Part shown: positions 28,533 through 37,514 of the stretch, in pieces
How positions within the stretch are numbered: the first letter of the stretch is position 1
Layout of the letters: the number at the start of each line of letters is the position of its first letter
NCBI GenBank assembly: GCA_014377665.1
Contig: JACMPF010000190.1
Span: forward strand, 1-56,682
Origin: Pedobacter sp.
Lineage (GTDB): Bacteria > Bacteroidota > Bacteroidia > Sphingobacteriales > Sphingobacteriaceae
DNA: 56,682 nucleotides
Direction of reading: 5' to 3'
Made by a program: the position numbers and the translations under genes
Notes under the pieces: model-generated
The model's database searches: none
The model's input: only the letters and a program-made list of their open reading frames with translations
What the model was told of the DNA's origin: nothing

Positions 28533-31016
28533 ATGAAGAATTGGTTTCATTCAAACAGGCAGCATCTTTTAATTATCTCCCTATTTATTGCGATTTGCTT
28601 TCTCTATTTCAGTCCGGCGATACAAGGGAAAGTTCTTTTTCAAAGTGACGTAATGGAAGCGAAAGCACAGTCGCGGGAAATCATGGAAGTAAAAGCTGCG
28701 ACGGGACATGGCCCGCTCTGGACTAATTCCATGTATGGAGGAATGCCGGCTTTCCAAATTTGGGCTAAATACCCTGGAAATATGCTCACCTACGTAATCG
28801 GCTTCATGAAAACCGTGTTTCCAGACCCTATTGACACCATCCTGAGCTTTCTTCTGGGATCTTATTTTCTGTTGAATGTATTAAAAATGAAACCCTGGCT
28901 CGCCGCCGCGGGTGCCGTGGCATTTTCTTTCAGCTCCTATAATTTCATTTATATTCTCGCCGGCCATAGCAATCACGCCATGGCAATGGCTGTATTTGCT
29001 CCCATCTTGGGATCAATACTGCTAACTTTGAGAGGCGGTAAATATCTACTCCGTGGCGCTGTACTTACTGCATTCTTCCTGGCATTAGAAATCAGGACCA
29101 ATCACATCCAAATGACTTACTACCTGTTTATGATTTTGATTTTGTTTATCATCATCGAAAGTTATCATGCAATTTCAAGCAAACAAAGCAAACCTTTTTT
29201 TACCGCTGTTGCCTACCTCGCTGCAGCTTCAGCTTTAGCCCTGACTATAAATGCAGGAAGCCTTTGGTCAACCTGGGAGTATGGACAGGAGTCAATCCGT
29301 GGTAAAGCTAATTTGACCAGAAGTAATACAGAGGCAAACTCCGGTTTGCAAAGAGGTTATGCCTATCAATACAGTCAGGGTTTAGGTGAGATTGCCACTT
29401 TTCTAGTACCAAACCTATATGGAGGCGCCTCTTCAGATCGGTTTCCTGAAGGGAAGTCTCAAATAACAGACGATCTTTTCAAAGCTGGTTTTTCTGGAGC
29501 TCAAACACAGGGCTTTATGGCGCAGTTAGATCAACAAGGCATCCTGCGCCCGTATTGGGGGGATAAACCTAGCACAGCAGGATCCTGGTATTTCGGCGCA
29601 ATCGTGATGTTTCTATTCGTACTTGGTTTATTCATAATCAATACCAGATTCAAGTGGTGGATTCTGAGTGCCTCTTTCCTTTTCATTTTCCTTTCTTTCG
29701 GCAAGAACTTTCCCATGGTATCCGATCTGTTTTTTGATCATTTTCCAATGTATAACAAATTCAGATCTGTAGACTTTGCCCTTGCAGTGCCTGCATTTTT
29801 AATTCCTTTGCTGGCCTTTCTGGCATTGAATGAACTGATTACTCAAAAGGACGTCAGAAAGGACCTATCAAAAAGATTGATGCAATCATTTTATATTACT
29901 GCTGGTTTTCTGATGATAATTTTGATATTTCCCACGCTGATTTTCGATTTCAAGGCTTCCTATCATGCTGAAGTTATGGCGCAAATTGCGAAGACGTATG
30001 ACATTAGCATATCGAATTTAATAAGCAACGGACTGGTAGCAGACCGAATCTCATTGGCGCGTACCGATGCTTTAAGATCGCTGATTTTCATTCTAATTGC
30101 ATTCGGATCGATCTGGTACATGATCAAATCGAAAATTAAGACCGAAACGGCAGTGCTCATTATTGGAGTGTCTATTTTAATTGATATGTGGGGAGTAGAC
30201 CGCCGATACTTAAACAACACAAATTTTTACGATAAAGATCAGCTCGCTCAGAGTTTTCAGCCATCAACGGCAGACCAGCAGATCATGGCGGATCCAGCAC
30301 TCGATTATCGCGTACTCGATCTTAGCAAAAGCAACCCATTTTTTGACGCGGCGCCATCCTATTTTCATAAATCGGTTGGCGGAAGGCACTCTGCCCGTCT
30401 GCGACGTTACGATGAACTGATCACCGCCCAGTTTAATGGCAAGTTGAACGAACCGGTTTTAGATATGTTGAACACCAAATATTTCATCGTTCCTGATAGT
30501 GTATCAGGCAAGTTGAAACCTGTATTGCGAACTTCTGCATTAGGAAATGCTTGGTTTGTACATAATGTAAAGTATGTTGAAGGGGCCGATGCCGAGATGA
30601 ATGCGATTACGTCCTTCCACCCGAAGGTCACGGCAATTGTTCAGAACGATTTTGCTGCACTAGTTGGAAAACTTCCTCTGAATGCAGATACTACAGCTTC
30701 AATTGAACTGTTGAAATACCATCCAGACAATTTGCTTTATAAATATAAAAACAGTGAAGATGCAGTAGCGGTGTTTGCTGAAATATGGTACGACAAAGGC
30801 TGGAACGCTTACCTCGATGGTATAGAAGTGCCATACTTTAGAGCAAATTACATCCTTCGAGCGCTAAAGCTCCCAGCAGGAGAACATGAAATAGCGTTCA
30901 AGTTTGAACCAAAATCTTATTTAATTGGTGACAAGATTTCACTTTTTGCTTCGTTAGCGTTGGTAATCACAGGCGTGTTCGCTTTTTATAAAAGAAGAAA
31001 ACAAATAGTAAAATAG
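28533..31016 (+). CDS. YfhO-family multi-TM protein
   Basis: An 827-residue membrane protein with about 13 TM helices and a C-terminal periplasmic domain (AEIWYDKGWNAYLDGIEVPY to the end, closing with one TM helix). YfhO proteins are GT-C-like enzymes implicated in glycosylation of lipoteichoic acid or other surface polymers in Firmicutes; in Bacteroidota they are common and uncharacterised. It is divergent from the DUF4271 gene. The start fits the membrane-protein pattern MKNWFHSNRQHLLIISLF. Confidence 0.88.
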   Translation: MKNWFHSNRQHLLIISLFIAICFLYFSPAIQGKVLFQSDVMEAKAQSREIMEVKAATGHGPLWTNSMYGGMPAFQIWAKYPGNMLTYVIGFMKTVFPDPIDTILSFLLGSYFLLNVLKMKPWLAAAGAVAFSFSSYNFIYILAGHSNHAMAMAVFAPILGSILLTLRGGKYLLRGAVLTAFFLALEIRTNHIQMTYYLFMILILFIIIESYHAISSKQSKPFFTAVAYLAAASALALTINAGSLWSTWEYGQESIRGKANLTRSNTEANSGLQRGYAYQYSQGLGEIATFLVPNLYGGASSDRFPEGKSQITDDLFKAGFSGAQTQGFMAQLDQQGILRPYWGDKPSTAGSWYFGAIVMFLFVLGLFIINTRFKWWILSASFLFIFLSFGKNFPMVSDLFFDHFPMYNKFRSVDFALAVPAFLIPLLAFLALNELITQKDVRKDLSKRLMQSFYITAGFLMIILIFPTLIFDFKASYHAEVMAQIAKTYDISISNLISNGLVADRISLARTDALRSLIFILIAFGSIWYMIKSKIKTETAVLIIGVSILIDMWGVDRRYLNNTNFYDKDQLAQSFQPSTADQQIMADPALDYRVLDLSKSNPFFDAAPSYFHKSVGGRHSARLRRYDELITAQFNGKLNEPVLDMLNTKYFIVPDSVSGKLKPVLRTSALGNAWFVHNVKYVEGADAEMNAITSFHPKVTAIVQNDFAALVGKLPLNADTTASIELLKYHPDNLLYKYKNSEDAVAVFAEIWYDKGWNAYLDGIEVPYFRANYILRALKLPAGEHEIAFKFEPKSYLIGDKISLFASLALVITGVFAFYKRRKQIVK

Positions 31017-31770
31017 TCTAAGCCCTTTTTTAAACATCGATGCCAAATGAAGTTTGAATCTCCCCCCTAACCGCGACGAGTTTTTACACATTCAAATTGA
31101 TTAATGAGGTTAAAGCAGACATAGCGACACCATTGATTTTTATCGGATAATCCCGCGATATTTAGTTTTTGCAATTGCTATTTGTTTTTTAATGAAATAT
31201 TCTGGTTGATATGAGGTTTGTACTGAAACTTTTCAAATACCGCTCAACTATGTGTTTTATGGCTGTTTCCTTCGGGCGGAGCCAAAGCAGACACATAGCA
31301 GACTCGAAGCAGACTCGAAGCCAGGACGTAGAAGAGGCAACTAGTAATAAACTAGTAACACTGTTCTCTGTGGTCTGAAATAGGGAAATGTAGTAGTATT
31401 TAGTAGCATAATTAGAAGCAGCATTGTTTGATTGCTGAAACGAACCTACAATACTGCTGTTTAAAAAAAGCAGGTTTTATATTTAAAAAGGGTTAACTGC
31501 ACACTTAAAATCGCTATGTGTACACTTAAAATGTTAACTGTAGACTTAAAGTGGTTAAGTGTACACCTAGACTGGATATAATAATCTCTGCAATCAGCTG
31601 TTCCAAAGAACCTTCGTCCTTTGGAACAAATACTAATTGCTTCATACTGTGAATGACAGCATGCTTAGGAGAGAACGCTTCCGTATCATTGATTTCTTAT
31701 ATTTGGGTATATAGTAGTAAAGGCAATTGAAAAATATCAATTGGGGACAAGGAACAAAAAATATTTTTCC
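31017..31770. other. non-coding spacer with repeats
   Basis: No convincing coding frame is seen over 754 bp. It holds a short GCAGACTCGAA duplication near 31303-31325 and a four-unit 21-bp tandem array at 31492-31574. The spacer lies between the YfhO gene and a broken gene and looks like decayed or repeat-rich intergenic DNA. Confidence 0.6.
31492..31574. repeat. four tandem imperfect 21-bp repeats
   Basis: Units start at 31492, 31513, 31533 and 31554. Each carries the core ACTTAAA (or a variant) preceded by GTGTACAC- or GTTAACTG-like sequence; units 1 and 3 share GTTAACTG and the first three share ACTTAAA. The unit length is 20-21 bp, about two helical turns, which would place each copy on the same face of the DNA. 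Confidence 0.7.
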
Positions 31771-32118
31771 TTAAAGGTCTACATACTCATAAGTATACTT
31801 ATATGCTCCATCATCCGAGCCAGATATTGGAACAGCTTTCCTAACATGAGTAACCGGAAAACCCTCATTTTCGTATTTATAGGTATTTGAAATATCCAGA
31901 TAGCTACCATTACCATTAGAGGTCCTTTTTCAAGACATTGTTTGTGAAATCTTTCTCCACCATGTAAAAGGCCTCATGGAGAAACATTTTATCACCATCA
32001 AAGGTATATGTGACCCCAGACTCAATAGAATTACTGAGGATGCAATTTTAAAGCGCATAAATTTATATTCGACTAAGGGTAGCGTTAAAAGTTGTATCTT
32101 TCTAATGTTAACCTCCAA
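31771..32118 (-). pseudogene. remnant of an unidentified YD-like or DUF4595-like protein
   Basis: Three minus-strand frame segments join into one protein-like track: an ORF start at 32118, then SIESGVTYTFDGDKMFLHEA in a second frame, then SNGNGSYLDISNTYKYENEG followed by FPVTHVRK and ending GAYKYTYEYVDL before a stop at 31771. The tyrosine-rich 'YTYEY' and 'KYENEG' pattern resembles the repetitive beta-strand C-terminus of exported Bacteroidota lipoproteins. At least two frameshifts are needed. Family assignment is tentative. Confidence 0.45.
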
Positions 32119-32146
32119 TTTCTAAGTAACCAAATATCACCACGAA

Positions 32147-33793
32147 ATGAATCTTATTACCAAAAGTATACTCACTGCAGTTTTTCTTTTAACAACAATT
32201 AATTCCGCGTTCTCTGCAGATGTCACCATAAAAATTACCAAGCGCTACTTAAACCTTCCTGTTTCTCAAAAACAAGATCAAGGCAACATGAGATTTGATA
32301 TTGGCGGTGAACAAGAGCGCTCGTTCAGAATTAGACTGGCCGCTAACCCTGAATATTGGGTCTTTACAGATGTATCTGCACTGAAAGGAAAAACGATTAA
32401 AATTAGTTACGATGGGAAAGCGGATGGTTTACCGAAAATCTACCAAGACGACCAGATTAATGGTCAGGATTCTTTATACCAGGAAAAAAATCGTCCCCAA
32501 TACCACTTTACTACAAAAAGAGGATGGATCAATGATCCGAATGGAATGATATTTTATGAGGGTGAATATCACCTTTTTTATCAGCATAATCCATATGAGC
32601 GGGAATGGGAAAATATGTCTTGGGGCCACGCAGTTAGTCATGATATGGTTCATTGGAACGAGTTACCGGTCGCACTGAGCCCCGATAGTCTAGGAACAAT
32701 GTTTTCAGGCTCTGCAGTTATTGATTACAACAATACCGCTGGTTTCAATAAAGGTAAAACACCTGCAATGGTTGCGTTATACACTGCTTTTACCAAAGAG
32801 AAACAGATTCAGTGTGTGGCTTATAGTCTTGATAAAGGCCGTACATGGACGAAATATGAAAAGAATCCGATAATTGATTCAAAGTCAAGATGGAACAGCG
32901 TAGATACACGTGACCCTCGGGTTTTCTGGTATAAACCAGGAAAGCATTGGGTGATGGTGCTCAACGAACGTGATGGCCATTCCATTTACACCTCACAAAA
33001 CCTAAAGGAATGGAACTATGAAAGTCATACCACAGGTTTTTGGGAGTGCCCTGACTTATTTGAACTGCCAATAGATGGAGATAAAAACAAAACTAAATGG
33101 GTAATGTATGGCGCATCTAACAGCTACATGGTCGGCTCATTCGATGGCAAGACATTTACACCTGAAGCTGGAAAATTCTATTATGTAACGGGTACTATTT
33201 ACGCCGCCCAAACATTTACGAATATGCCCGAAACAGATCCACGAAGAATTCAGATTGGCTGGGGAAGGGTGCAACAACCAGGAATGCCATTTAATAACAT
33301 GATGTTGATGCCCACCGAACTCACTTTACGAACTACTAAAGACGGTCCCAGATTATTCTCTGAACCTATTAGAGAAACGCAACAATTGTTTGAGAAGCTG
33401 AAATCCTGGCCTGTATTAACCTCTAACGAGGCAAATAAAAACCTTAAAGAATTTTATAATTCAGACCGTTTCAGGATGAAAGCCTCCATCAAGCTCTCGC
33501 ATGCAACCAGTGCAGGTTTTAATCTGTTTGCACAACGCGTATTAGATTATGACATGAACAACAATACCATCAATGGCGTTTTTTACTCGCCGGAAAGCAT
33601 TATTGGCATGGAGTTAACTGCAGACATCTACGTCGACAGGACATCAATTGAAGTATTCATTGACGGTGGAAAGTATTCTTATTCAATGGAACGCAGACCA
33701 GATAAAAACAATACGGAAGGTCTGCATTTCTGGGGCAATAACATTGAAGTTAAAAATCTGGAAGTTTATTCTGTTAAATCAATTTGGAAATAG
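32147..33793 (+). CDS. glycoside hydrolase family 32 (levanase/fructan beta-fructosidase)
   Basis: A 548-residue exported enzyme with a signal peptide (about residues 1-23, ending AFSAD) and an N-terminal extra domain (24-115). The GH32 five-bladed propeller follows with the nucleophile Asp130 in WINDPNG, RDP at 255-257 (transition-state Asp256), and the acid/base Glu300 in FWECPDL. A C-terminal beta-sandwich fills about 410-548. It cleaves fructose units from levan, inulin or sucrose. No SusC/SusD transporter pair or fructokinase is beside it, so it is not part of a typical polysaccharide-utilisation locus here. The gene ends in TAG. Confidence 0.93.
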   Translation: MNLITKSILTAVFLLTTINSAFSADVTIKITKRYLNLPVSQKQDQGNMRFDIGGEQERSFRIRLAANPEYWVFTDVSALKGKTIKISYDGKADGLPKIYQDDQINGQDSLYQEKNRPQYHFTTKRGWINDPNGMIFYEGEYHLFYQHNPYEREWENMSWGHAVSHDMVHWNELPVALSPDSLGTMFSGSAVIDYNNTAGFNKGKTPAMVALYTAFTKEKQIQCVAYSLDKGRTWTKYEKNPIIDSKSRWNSVDTRDPRVFWYKPGKHWVMVLNERDGHSIYTSQNLKEWNYESHTTGFWECPDLFELPIDGDKNKTKWVMYGASNSYMVGSFDGKTFTPEAGKFYYVTGTIYAAQTFTNMPETDPRRIQIGWGRVQQPGMPFNNMMLMPTELTLRTTKDGPRLFSEPIRETQQLFEKLKSWPVLTSNEANKNLKEFYNSDRFRMKASIKLSHATSAGFNLFAQRVLDYDMNNNTINGVFYSPESIIGMELTADIYVDRTSIEVFIDGGKYSYSMERRPDKNNTEGLHFWGNNIEVKNLEVYSVKSIWK

Positions 33794-34210
33794 AGTACGT
33801 CATTAACGTAATACAACTCTTTAACATCTTTTACAGGCCTCAAAATTTTGGCATCAACCAACTCATTAACATATAATGGAGTTAGTAAAACATATGATCA
33901 CTAAACAACTATCTGTTCATGTTTTTAGTAAAATTGAACACGAAAATGATTACAATTCCAAATAGGCGCTATATTTTTCCTTTCTAATTTTTTTATTTCA
34001 CTGTAAACATCGTTAAGTTGTTTAAATGAATAACTTGTTACTTTTTTACTCATCAAATTTGAATAGTTAAACTTGAAAAATAAGAATAACATAAATTGGG
34101 GTGAATACTCTTAAAAATACGTCTGGAACAGAATATTAGATTGATAATCAATTACTTGAGATACAAAAGTAACAAATAAAGTTATATTTCGCAGACAGAG
34201 TTAGCCCCGA
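33794..34210. other. spacer, possibly with a Fic-like C-terminal remnant; holds the left direct repeat
   Basis: No intact gene. Overlapping the end of the GH32 gene on the minus strand, a short frame reads LVDAKILRPVKDVKELYYVN, which resembles the winged-helix end of Fic-family proteins; it is too short for a firm call. The left copy of the direct repeat lies at 33984-34129. Confidence 0.4.
33984..34129 (+). repeat. left copy of ~145-bp direct repeat (eroded hemW promoter duplicate)
   Basis: This segment aligns over its whole length with 51668-51812, from CTAATTTTTTTA at its left end through the shared ATAAATTGGGGTGAATACTC to GTCTGGAA at its right end. The last two-thirds are nearly identical; the first third is more diverged. 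In this copy the hemW start codon position reads ACG where the right copy has ATG, and the -7 box reads TACTTTTT where the right copy has TACTTTTG. Confidence 0.9.
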
Positions 34211-34498
34211 TTAGTTCGAGTGGAGCTTTTTATTTGCACACGAATTGCACAAATATTGGCCGTTTATTTCCTAAGCAAGCATGTTCTTGGCATGAACAGC
34301 GCTTTCCATTTCCAAGCCCACATACTATTCTCCATTCGGCGCTTCCAGACCAACATATTTCTTTTTGATATTATCTTCCATACAGTAGTGATCCATAAAA
34401 TCTATCAGCTTTACACCCGCCCAGTGCTGGATCTGGTCCCAGCCTTCCACACACTTAAAATCAAATACGATCTCTGTTTTTGGTAAAGCCCTGATCTC
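34211..34498 (-). pseudogene. remnant of molybdopterin-dependent oxidoreductase (sulfite-oxidase-like)
   Basis: A single minus-strand frame gives PKTEIVFDFKCVEGWDQIQH, then WAGVKLIDFM, KYVGLEAPNGE, a TAG where the family has Tyr, YVGLEMESAVHAKNMLA, then a TAG where the family has Tyr, then EINGQYL. This is the molybdopterin-binding domain of YedY/sulfite-oxidase-like proteins. Two in-frame stops, no 5' end and a missing 3' end show it is dead. Confidence 0.75.
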
Positions 34499-34506
34499 AT
34501 CAAGGC

Positions 34507-34725
34507 TTATCTATAATAAACTGTCGTCGGTCCTTTGGTTTCTTTTGCGATTCTGGTGATGAGCGCATCGGCTTGTGGACAACTGGAACATCCCTCTGAA
34601 GTAAACAGCTCGACTACCGCAAAACCTTTTTGCTGATCCAGAACAGTATCAGGATTTTTTTCTTAGGTGAAGGCCACCAAGATAATCCTGGTAGCAAGTA
34701 AAGACAATGAAGTTTTTCTGATCAT
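34507..34725 (-). pseudogene. remnant of DUF1223 thioredoxin-fold exported protein
   Basis: From the ATG at 34725 one frame gives a signal-like start, an in-frame TAA, then GFAVVELFTSEGCSSCPQAD with the CxxC motif of DUF1223 proteins, then ITRIAKETKG and a TAA at 34507. The full family length is above 200 residues, so this is an N-terminal fragment with an internal stop. It lies head to tail with the molybdopterin remnant. Confidence 0.7.
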
Positions 34726-34846
34726 AGATTTTGTATTTACCTGCTTAGTCGTTTTCCTACGTTAAGCCTTACATAAAAATACTTTATTTTTTCTGTAAGG
34801 TATCGGGGAGAGGCCCGACTAAGGGGCATACCTTAAAAACAAAAAC

Positions 34847-35116
34847 ATGAAAACCAATGTTTCATTTTCTATTATCCAGGATATGAACGACAGTATCATG
34901 AAAGCATATGGTGTCAATTTCAGAATGGATGACGAAACATTTGCCAAATACAAAACTTATGGTGTGGATTTGGATGTTAATAATGTTAATACGCGCCATA
35001 CTTTACCTGTCTCGGCAACTTATATCATCGGGCCGTCCGGTAAAATCAAGTTCTTCCACTTTGACACCAATTATCAAAAGCGAGCTTCCATTAAAAACTT
35101 ATTAACCGAGTTGTAG
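34847..35116 (+). pseudogene. C-terminal fragment of a peroxiredoxin-like (AhpC/TSA) protein
   Basis: An 89-codon frame whose residues 10-89 match the C-terminal half of peroxiredoxin-like proteins: YGVNFRMDDETFAKY, LPVSATYIIGPSGKIKFFHF and a YQKR segment. The N-terminal thioredoxin part with the peroxidatic Cys is missing and was not found upstream. It could still be translated from the ATG at 34847, but it cannot act as a peroxidase. Confidence 0.7.
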
Positions 35117-35382
35117 TCTATAAATGTTCTGGTGTTGATCAGCAAAATGTTTAACCACCATTTTGTTGATCAGCATACTTTGCTACTAATAAGATCTTGC
35201 GGATACAATACCCGGCCGAAGGTATCTTTAGTTCAAGATTGTTAGCAATGCCATCCCAGTTAGGGTAGAAAACAACTATGAATGCTTAATCTGAAACATT
35301 ATCCAAGATTCTCTGTTGCTCAAGATAGCCGACTACAAAGATATCATTCGACTTCAAGTCGATTTCCTGGCCAGCTTCCAAA
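35117..35382. other. spacer with a hairpin; no gene recognised
   Basis: Between the peroxiredoxin fragment and the APC permease. A minus-strand frame ending at 35286 (EAGQEIDLKSNDIFVVGYL) reads like protein and may be a fragment cut by the permease gene, but I cannot name it. Confidence 0.4.
35134..35174. terminator. hairpin after the peroxiredoxin fragment
   Basis: Arms 35134-35149 and 35159-35174 pair at 14 of 16 positions (GU-type differences) around a 9-nt loop; each contains the palindrome TTGATCA. No strong T tract follows, so it may act as a weak terminator or be a remnant of another palindrome. Confidence 0.4.
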
Positions 35383-37131
35383 ATGAAACACAAATCGAAT
35401 GCTATACATCGAAAATTAACCCAGTTACAGGCAACCTCCATTTGCGGTAATGATATTTCTTCCTCCTGTCTGTACGTGTCAGCCATGACAATTGCCTACG
35501 CAGGTCAATACGCATGGATTTCCCTGCTGATTGTAGCATTCGTTTTATTCCTATTTCGCAGGATATATGGAGAAGTCGTAGGTGCATTACCGCTAAACGG
35601 TGGTGCCTACAATGTGCTGCTGAATACCACCACCAAGCGTACAGCATCTTTTGCGGCTTGCCTCACCATAATGTCTTATATGGCTACTGCGGTAATCTCC
35701 GCTTATGAGGCGATGTTCTATCTTCATTACCTCATCCATATATTACCGCTGATATGGGCTACAATCTTTGTGCTGGCTATTTTTATGGTCTTGACCATTA
35801 CTGGAATCGGTGAATCTGCCATCGTAGCTGTGGTTATATTCATTATTCACCTGGTGTCGCTCAGTCTGTTGGTATTCATGTGCGGATGGTTCCTGCTAAA
35901 CAACGGCCTGGATGTTTTTGAGCTAAACTGGCACTCCCCGGTTCGTTCGGGAGGCATCATTACTGCTCTTTTTTTGGGTTTCTCTGCAGCAATGTTAGGC
36001 ATATCGGGTTTTGAGAGTTCTGCAAATTTTGTCGAAGAACAACAGGACGGTGTATTTCCCATGACCCTGCGCAATATGTGGTGGGTAGTTAGCTTTTTTA
36101 ATCCTGTAATAGCCTTGCTTGCACTGAGTATCATTCCGATCCTCTCTATTAGCGACCATCAGGAATCCCTGCTTTCATTTCTTGGTCAGACTGCAGGAGG
36201 CAACTGGTTGAGCTATCTAATTTCTGTGGACGCGGTACTGGTACTGGGAGGCGCAGTATTGACTTCTTATGTTGGGGTTACAGGTTTGGCTGAACGTATT
36301 GCCCTGGATAGAATCCTGCCCAATTTTTTATTAAAAAAGAACGCACGTGATGTTAGTTACCGGATTGTTATTGGTTTCTTTTTCTTATGCGTTTCTATAT
36401 TATTAGTTACCCGCGGTAATCTGGCTAACCTTGCTGGCGTATATACCTTTTCGTTTTTGGCGGTAATGGCATTATTTGGCCTGGGCAACCTGTTGCTGAA
36501 AGCTAAGAGAAAACGTTTACCCAGACCGGAAAAGGCGGCTGTGCTTTCGGTAGTCGCGGCAATATCTTTTATAGTAATTGCATTTCTGGGCAACATACGG
36601 CTTAATCTTTTATCATTTTACGTATTTATTAAATATCTGGTGCCCGCGATGTTGCTGATTTTGATCATGCTTAACAGGGCGCTGTTGATGAAATGGATCA
36701 TTTATTCTATTCGGTATCTTAATGAACCCTTGCGTAAACTCATTTTGGGGAATGTGAGGTTACACCGCATTCTGGTGAAAATCAATTCACAGGAACTCGT
36801 TTTCTTCACACGGGGCGACAATGTGTCGATTCTAAACCGTGTGATGATCTACGTAGAAGAAAACGAAGTGACCAAAAAATTAAAGATTGTACACCTGGCT
36901 AATGCGCAAAGCAACAATGAGAATTTAAAAAGGGACATTGAGGTTTTGGACAGGGCATATCCGGACATCGATATTGATTTTGTAGAGATAGAAGGACACT
37001 TTGGGCCAGACATTATTGACGAACTTTCTAAGCGCTGGGATATTCCAAAAAATTTCATGTTCATTGGCTCGCCGGGGGATCGGTTTCCTTATCGGGTCTC
37101 GGAACTGGGCGGTGTGCGCTTGATTATGTAG
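35383..37131 (+). CDS. APC-superfamily amino-acid permease with C-terminal cytosolic domain
   Basis: A 582-residue inner-membrane transporter. The APC signature start LQATSICGNDISSSCLYVSA lies in TM1, followed by GEVVGALPLNGGAYN, and about 12 TM helices end near residue 440. The final 140 residues are soluble with a universal-stress-like alpha/beta pattern (KLKIVHLANAQ, VEIEGHFGPDIIDELSKRW, MFIGSPG), which may sense nucleotide or regulate transport. It is intact although all neighbours on the left are broken. Substrate unknown. The start at 35383 is the first ATG with the family N-terminus. Confidence 0.88.
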   Translation: MKHKSNAIHRKLTQLQATSICGNDISSSCLYVSAMTIAYAGQYAWISLLIVAFVLFLFRRIYGEVVGALPLNGGAYNVLLNTTTKRTASFAACLTIMSYMATAVISAYEAMFYLHYLIHILPLIWATIFVLAIFMVLTITGIGESAIVAVVIFIIHLVSLSLLVFMCGWFLLNNGLDVFELNWHSPVRSGGIITALFLGFSAAMLGISGFESSANFVEEQQDGVFPMTLRNMWWVVSFFNPVIALLALSIIPILSISDHQESLLSFLGQTAGGNWLSYLISVDAVLVLGGAVLTSYVGVTGLAERIALDRILPNFLLKKNARDVSYRIVIGFFFLCVSILLVTRGNLANLAGVYTFSFLAVMALFGLGNLLLKAKRKRLPRPEKAAVLSVVAAISFIVIAFLGNIRLNLLSFYVFIKYLVPAMLLILIMLNRALLMKWIIYSIRYLNEPLRKLILGNVRLHRILVKINSQELVFFTRGDNVSILNRVMIYVEENEVTKKLKIVHLANAQSNNENLKRDIEVLDRAYPDIDIDFVEIEGHFGPDIIDELSKRWDIPKNFMFIGSPGDRFPYRVSELGGVRLIM

Positions 37132-37514
37132 GTAATAGATTCGTTTAATTTTCATCACTTGCGAGAGCGACTGATGACGTTACAAATCCATTAAAGAATT
37201 GTATATAATGTCAGCCATCTACTATAACTTCCAACGCGGACACTATCTGCTGCTTCTCAATTAGAAATGTAGATTTCCTGCAATTGTATGCAATTTTCAT
37301 GATCGGTCCCATCTTAAAGCCAATTTTTTTGAAGGCAAGACCGGAGGCTTACTTTCGTACGGTGAATAATTACCCAGAAGTTGGAAGGGGTTACTTTTAG
37401 TCAACACAGATGAATTCCGTTGCCTTATCCATGTGCTGCATGCTGAACACAGCAAACCATAAGGCAGGGGCCTCTGCATACATTGTTTGAGTACCTGCTG
37501 AAATTCCTTGCTGA
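37132..37514. other. spacer, unidentified minus-strand remnant
   Basis: No intact gene. A minus-strand track (around 37270-37480) gives short protein-like pieces in different frames such as HMDKATEFICVD and GLAFKKIGFKMG, interrupted by stops. I cannot assign a family. Confidence 0.4.

Noticed and set aside
31492..31574. CRISPR array
   Set aside because: Units are contiguous 21-bp repeats with no unique spacers and no cas genes are present.
34220..34486. 88-codon plus-strand open frame as a real small membrane gene
   Set aside because: It is the complement of the molybdopterin oxidoreductase remnant, whose minus-strand reading matches a known family.
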